In this document: positions 60,966-64,000 of the stretch, one piece after another
Layout: each line of letters begins with the position of its first letter
Position numbering within the stretch: the first letter of the stretch is position 1
Assembly (NCBI GenBank): GCA_902788555.1
Contig: CADAKQ010000001.1
Span: 1-64,000 of the forward strand
From: an uncultured Lachnospiraceae bacterium
GTDB lineage: Bacteria; Bacillota; Clostridia; Lachnospirales; Lachnospiraceae
Length of the DNA stretch: 64,000 nt
Direction: 5' to 3'
The notes under the pieces: model-generated
What the model was told of the DNA's origin: nothing
Seen by the model: only the letters and a program-made list of their open reading frames with translations
Database searches by the model: none
Position numbers and translations under genes: made by a program

Positions 60966-62747
60966 ATGGCAATGGATGGTGTTACAATAGCGGGAATTTT
61001 ATATGAGTTAAAAAATCGCCTCATCGGCGGACGGATATATAAAATATATCAGCCTGAAAATGATGAAATATGTCTTGTTATTAAAAATAAAATAAATAAT
61101 GAAAATATAACCGAAAGGCTTGTACTTTCGGCAAATGCCGGTATGCCTATGATATATCTTTTAGAAAAAAGCAAGGATAATCCGAGTGTGGCACCTAATT
61201 TTTGCATGCTTTTAAGAAAGCATATAGGAAACGGAAGAATAAAGGATATTAACCAGCCTGAATTTGACAGAATAATAGAATTTTATATCGAACACCTTGA
61301 TGAAATGGGAGATATATGTACCAAAAAGCTTATTGTTGAGATAATGGGCAAATACAGCAATATTATATTTACTGATGAAAAGGATAACATTATAGACAGT
61401 ATAAAACACGTTTCCAATGCTGTAAGCTCAGTAAGAGAGGTTTTGCCGGGAAGAACATATATATATCCACCGTCAAAAAATAATCCTTTAAAAACCGATG
61501 TAAACTTTTTTGTAAATCACGTTATGTCGGAGCATGGAGATATATCTAAAGCACTTTATACGGCATATAACGGATTTTCACCTTCAATGGCAAATGAAAT
61601 AATATATCGTGCAGGAATAAATAAAAATAAAACAGATGAGCTCACCTTAAATGAAAAGGAAGCAATTTATCGGGAATTTGAAAAAGTAATTGATGATATA
61701 AAAAATGGCTCATTTATGCCTTGCATTGCCTATGATGGATATGAACCAAAGGAGTTTTCATCAATTATTCTTAAATCATATGGAGAAATTAAGGATAATC
61801 TTCCTGAAAAAAATTCATCAGGTGTAAAGCTCTTTAATAATATTTCAAATGTTATACTCGAATATTATAAAGAAAAAAATGTATCTTCAAGAATAAAGCA
61901 ACACTCAACGGATTTAAGAAAGATTGTATCAAATGCCGTGGAAAGAACTGCAAAAAAGTATGATTTACAGGTAAAGCAGCTAAAGGATACTGAAAAAAGA
62001 GATAAATATAAGGTTTACGGAGAACTTCTCACAACCTATGGATACAATGTTTCTTACGGTGATAAAGAGCTTGTATGTGATAATTACTATACCGGTGAAA
62101 AGATAACGATACCACTTAAAGAAGATAAAACAGCGATGGAAAATGCGAAGGATTATTTTGAAAAATATGGCAAGCTGAAACGGACATATGAAGCACTGAC
62201 TGTATTAACAAAGGAATCCAAGCAGGAGCTTTCGTATTTGCTGTCCGTACAAAATTCTCTTGATATAGTCAATACGGAGAGTGATTTAAAACAGATAAAG
62301 CAGGAATTGATTGAAAGCGGATATATAAAGGGTAAGGCGGATAAAAAGGGAGAAAAAAACACTTCAAAGGCAAAGCCGTTTCATTATATATCCTCAGACG
62401 GATATGATATATATGTAGGAAAAAATAATTATCAAAATGATGAGCTGACATTTAAGCTTGCAGATGCGGGTGATATGTGGTTCCATGCAAAGCTTATATC
62501 CGGCTCACATGTGATTGTGAAGACGAAGGGTAAAGAGGAGATACCTGACAGAACCTATGAGGAGGCGGCAAGGCTTGCAGCATATTATTCGTCGGGAAGA
62601 GAAGGAAGCAAGGTGGAAGTGGATTATACGGAACGTAAAAATATAAAAAAACCACCAAAGGCAAATCCAGGCTATGTCATATATCACACCAATTACTCAA
62701 TGACAATTGAGCCGGATATTCATGGGATAAAGGAAATCAATGATTAG
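60966..62747 (+). CDS. rqcH: Ribosome quality control protein RqcH (NFACT family)
   Basis: 593-aa NFACT protein that binds obstructed 50S subunits and directs addition of alanine tails to stalled peptides for degradation; formerly called fibronectin-binding protein FbpA. N-terminal NFACT-N (MDGVTIAGILYELKNRLIGGRIYKIYQP), central coiled coil (about 340-440), and C-terminal NFACT-R (YISSDGYDIYVGKNNYQND, DMWFHAKLISGSHVIVKT, about 478-530). AAGGAG supports ATG 60966 over the in-frame codon at 60927. Confidence 0.93.
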   Translation: MAMDGVTIAGILYELKNRLIGGRIYKIYQPENDEICLVIKNKINNENITERLVLSANAGMPMIYLLEKSKDNPSVAPNFCMLLRKHIGNGRIKDINQPEFDRIIEFYIEHLDEMGDICTKKLIVEIMGKYSNIIFTDEKDNIIDSIKHVSNAVSSVREVLPGRTYIYPPSKNNPLKTDVNFFVNHVMSEHGDISKALYTAYNGFSPSMANEIIYRAGINKNKTDELTLNEKEAIYREFEKVIDDIKNGSFMPCIAYDGYEPKEFSSIILKSYGEIKDNLPEKNSSGVKLFNNISNVILEYYKEKNVSSRIKQHSTDLRKIVSNAVERTAKKYDLQVKQLKDTEKRDKYKVYGELLTTYGYNVSYGDKELVCDNYYTGEKITIPLKEDKTAMENAKDYFEKYGKLKRTYEALTVLTKESKQELSYLLSVQNSLDIVNTESDLKQIKQELIESGYIKGKADKKGEKNTSKAKPFHYISSDGYDIYVGKNNYQNDELTFKLADAGDMWFHAKLISGSHVIVKTKGKEEIPDRTYEEAARLAAYYSSGREGSKVEVDYTERKNIKKPPKANPGYVIYHTNYSMTIEPDIHGIKEIND

Positions 62748-62835
62748 AGCGATTTTAGTTGCTTTTTTCACACTGATATACTATAATATATTGGGTTCAG
62801 TTGACGTTTAAGATAAGCAGGAAGGGTTAGATAAA

Positions 62836-63714
62836 TTGATAAAAAGCATGACAGGCTTCGGAAGAAGCGAGATAATAAGTGAAGATAGAAAGATAGTTGT
62901 TGAGATAAAGGCTGTAAACCACAGATATTGTGATATGAATATCAAGCTTCCTAAGAGATTTAATCACTTTGAAGCAGATATCAGAAATCTTTTAAAAGAA
63001 AAGATACAAAGGGGAAAGGTAGATGTTTTTATAACCTATGAGGATTATACAAAATCCAATGTGTGCGTTAAATATAACAAAGAAATAGCTGCAGAATATA
63101 TAGGCTATTTAAAACAGATGGCAGAGGATTTTGAAATAGCGGCTGATATAAAGACTTCAAATATCGGAAGATTTCCGGAAATTTTCACATTAGAAGAGCA
63201 GTCGCAGGATGACGAAGAGGTATGGGAGACACTTAAAGAATCGATAGAAGAGGCCTGCGACAAGTTTGTGGAAGCAAGAATTGTCGAGGGTGAAAATCTC
63301 AAAAATGATTTACTTATAAAGCTTGATAATATGCTTAAGGCGGTTTCTTTTATAGAAGAAAAATCACCGGAGATTATTGTGGATTATAAAAAACGTCTTA
63401 TGGAAAAGATAGACGAGTTAAATGCCAATACTCAGATTGATGAATCAAGGATTGCACTTGAGGTTACCTTATACGCAGATAAGATATGTGTGGATGAAGA
63501 GATAGTAAGGCTGAAAAGTCATATAGAGAGCACTAAAAAAATTTTGACTGAGGGTGGCGCTGTAGGAAGAAAGCTTGATTTCATAGCTCAGGAGATGAAT
63601 AGAGAGGCCAATACAATACTTAGCAAATCAAATTCTCTCTTGATATCTGACAAAGGAATTGAGCTTAAGACAGAGATAGAAAAGGTAAGAGAGCAGATAC
63701 AAAATATAGAATAA
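62836..63714 (+). CDS. yicC: YicC-family endoribonuclease
   Basis: 292-aa protein starting at TTG (read MIKSMTGFGRSE), the highly conserved family start. N-terminal YicC_N (about 2-155) and C-terminal DUF1732 domain (about 205-292), with RIALEVTLYADKICVDEEIVRLKSHIES and GRKLDFIAQEMNREANTILSKS. Related proteins are RNA endonucleases that act in RNA turnover. An AGGAAGG ribosome site lies somewhat far upstream. In many Firmicutes it is followed by remA then gmk; here gmk follows directly. Confidence 0.93.
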   Translation: MIKSMTGFGRSEIISEDRKIVVEIKAVNHRYCDMNIKLPKRFNHFEADIRNLLKEKIQRGKVDVFITYEDYTKSNVCVKYNKEIAAEYIGYLKQMAEDFEIAADIKTSNIGRFPEIFTLEEQSQDDEEVWETLKESIEEACDKFVEARIVEGENLKNDLLIKLDNMLKAVSFIEEKSPEIIVDYKKRLMEKIDELNANTQIDESRIALEVTLYADKICVDEEIVRLKSHIESTKKILTEGGAVGRKLDFIAQEMNREANTILSKSNSLLISDKGIELKTEIEKVREQIQNIE

Positions 63715-63733
63715 ATAAAGAGCGGGTGATAAT

Positions 63734-64000
63734 ATGAATAAAGAAGGCTTTTTAATTGTTGTTTCGGGCTTTTCGGGTGCAGGAAAGGGTACTGTTGTAA
63801 AAAAGCTTGTTGAACAATACGGATACAGTCTCTCCATATCAGCAACAACGAGAGCTCCGCGAGAGGGTGAGGAAGATGGAAGAGAATACTATTTTAAAAC
63901 TGTTGCAGAGTTTCAGAATTTAATTGATTATAACGGATTTATAGAATGGGCACAGTATGTTGATAATTACTACGGAACACCGAGAAAATTCGTTGAACAG
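63734..64000 (+). CDS. gmk: Guanylate kinase, N-terminal part (runs off window)
   Basis: First 89 codons of the enzyme that phosphorylates GMP to GDP. P-loop VVSGFSGAGKGTVVKKL (about 9-25), the GMP-binding SISATTRAPREGEEDGREYYF (about 34-54), then FIEWAQYVDNYYGTP. The gene continues beyond base 64000. It lies 19 bases after yicC. Confidence 0.95.
   Translation, partial: MNKEGFLIVVSGFSGAGKGTVVKKLVEQYGYSLSISATTRAPREGEEDGREYYFKTVAEFQNLIDYNGFIEWAQYVDNYYGTPRKFVEQ

Overview
The window reads as the chromosome of a low-GC, spore-forming Clostridia bacterium, most likely Lachnospiraceae. Supporting signs are AT-rich DNA with AGGAGG-type ribosome sites, a spoIIAA-spoIIAB-sigF operon, a CIRCE-controlled hrcA-grpE-dnaK-dnaJ operon, AddAB, RqcH, DUF5662 and DUF6145 proteins, and wall-anchored proteins with InlB-type repeats. 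Species is not assigned. Nearly everything is on the + strand; only two housekeeping-like genes, three small regulatory or toxin genes and their signals are on the - strand.

Layout. 0.1-4.2 kb: a very large secreted repeat protein. 4.2-4.9 kb: a 76-aa gene flanked by two related hairpin elements. 4.9-10.1 kb: ApbE, a CARDB-like membrane protein and a MacB-type ABC transporter. 10.1-11.6 kb: AlkD-like protein and a methyltransferase. 11.6-17.5 kb: heat-shock operon plus prmA. 17.5-18.8 kb: a non-coding-looking stretch that I read as an array of type I toxin-antitoxin (TA) modules. It has three + strand RNA genes with perfect consensus promoters and two 29-codon holin-like toxin genes on the - strand; one RNA is an orphan that has lost its toxin. 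19.0-26.9 kb: EF-G paralogue, cysteine hydrolase, DUF5662, dnaE, trmH. 26.9-33 kb: an accessory zone that begins exactly at the 3' end of trmH and leaves a second, diverged trmH 3' end 2.5 kb downstream. It carries an XRE regulator with twin operators, a lipoprotein, gene fragments, MazEF, HicAB, a truncated Uma2 gene and a type III (ToxIN/CptIN-like) TA module whose antitoxin RNA is two exact-length 52-nt repeats. 33-38 kb: SSB-like protein, lysine riboswitch with dapA-dapB, DUF6145, coaX, dusB. 38-39.3 kb: two - strand genes. 39.5-50 kb: FapA-like protein, HD-GYP protein, addB-addA. 50-53 kb: queF-folC-small ORF-TPR protein. 53-56 kb: spoIIAA-spoIIAB-sigF, a TetR regulator and a flavodoxin-like protein. 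56.5-64 kb: PBP1A, glgA, rqcH, yicC and the start of gmk.

How parts work together. Between 17.7 and 32.8 kb there are three mechanistic classes of TA system (I, II and III), each with a legible promoter, operator or terminator. The most notable are the type I array, in which toxin and antitoxin transcripts share the same 5' leader motif, and the type III module, in which both hairpins of the repeat keep pairing through compensatory changes. Elsewhere the window is mostly conserved core metabolism, DNA repair, protein quality control and sporulation control. All functional assignments come from reading the translated sequence and motifs; no database search was run.
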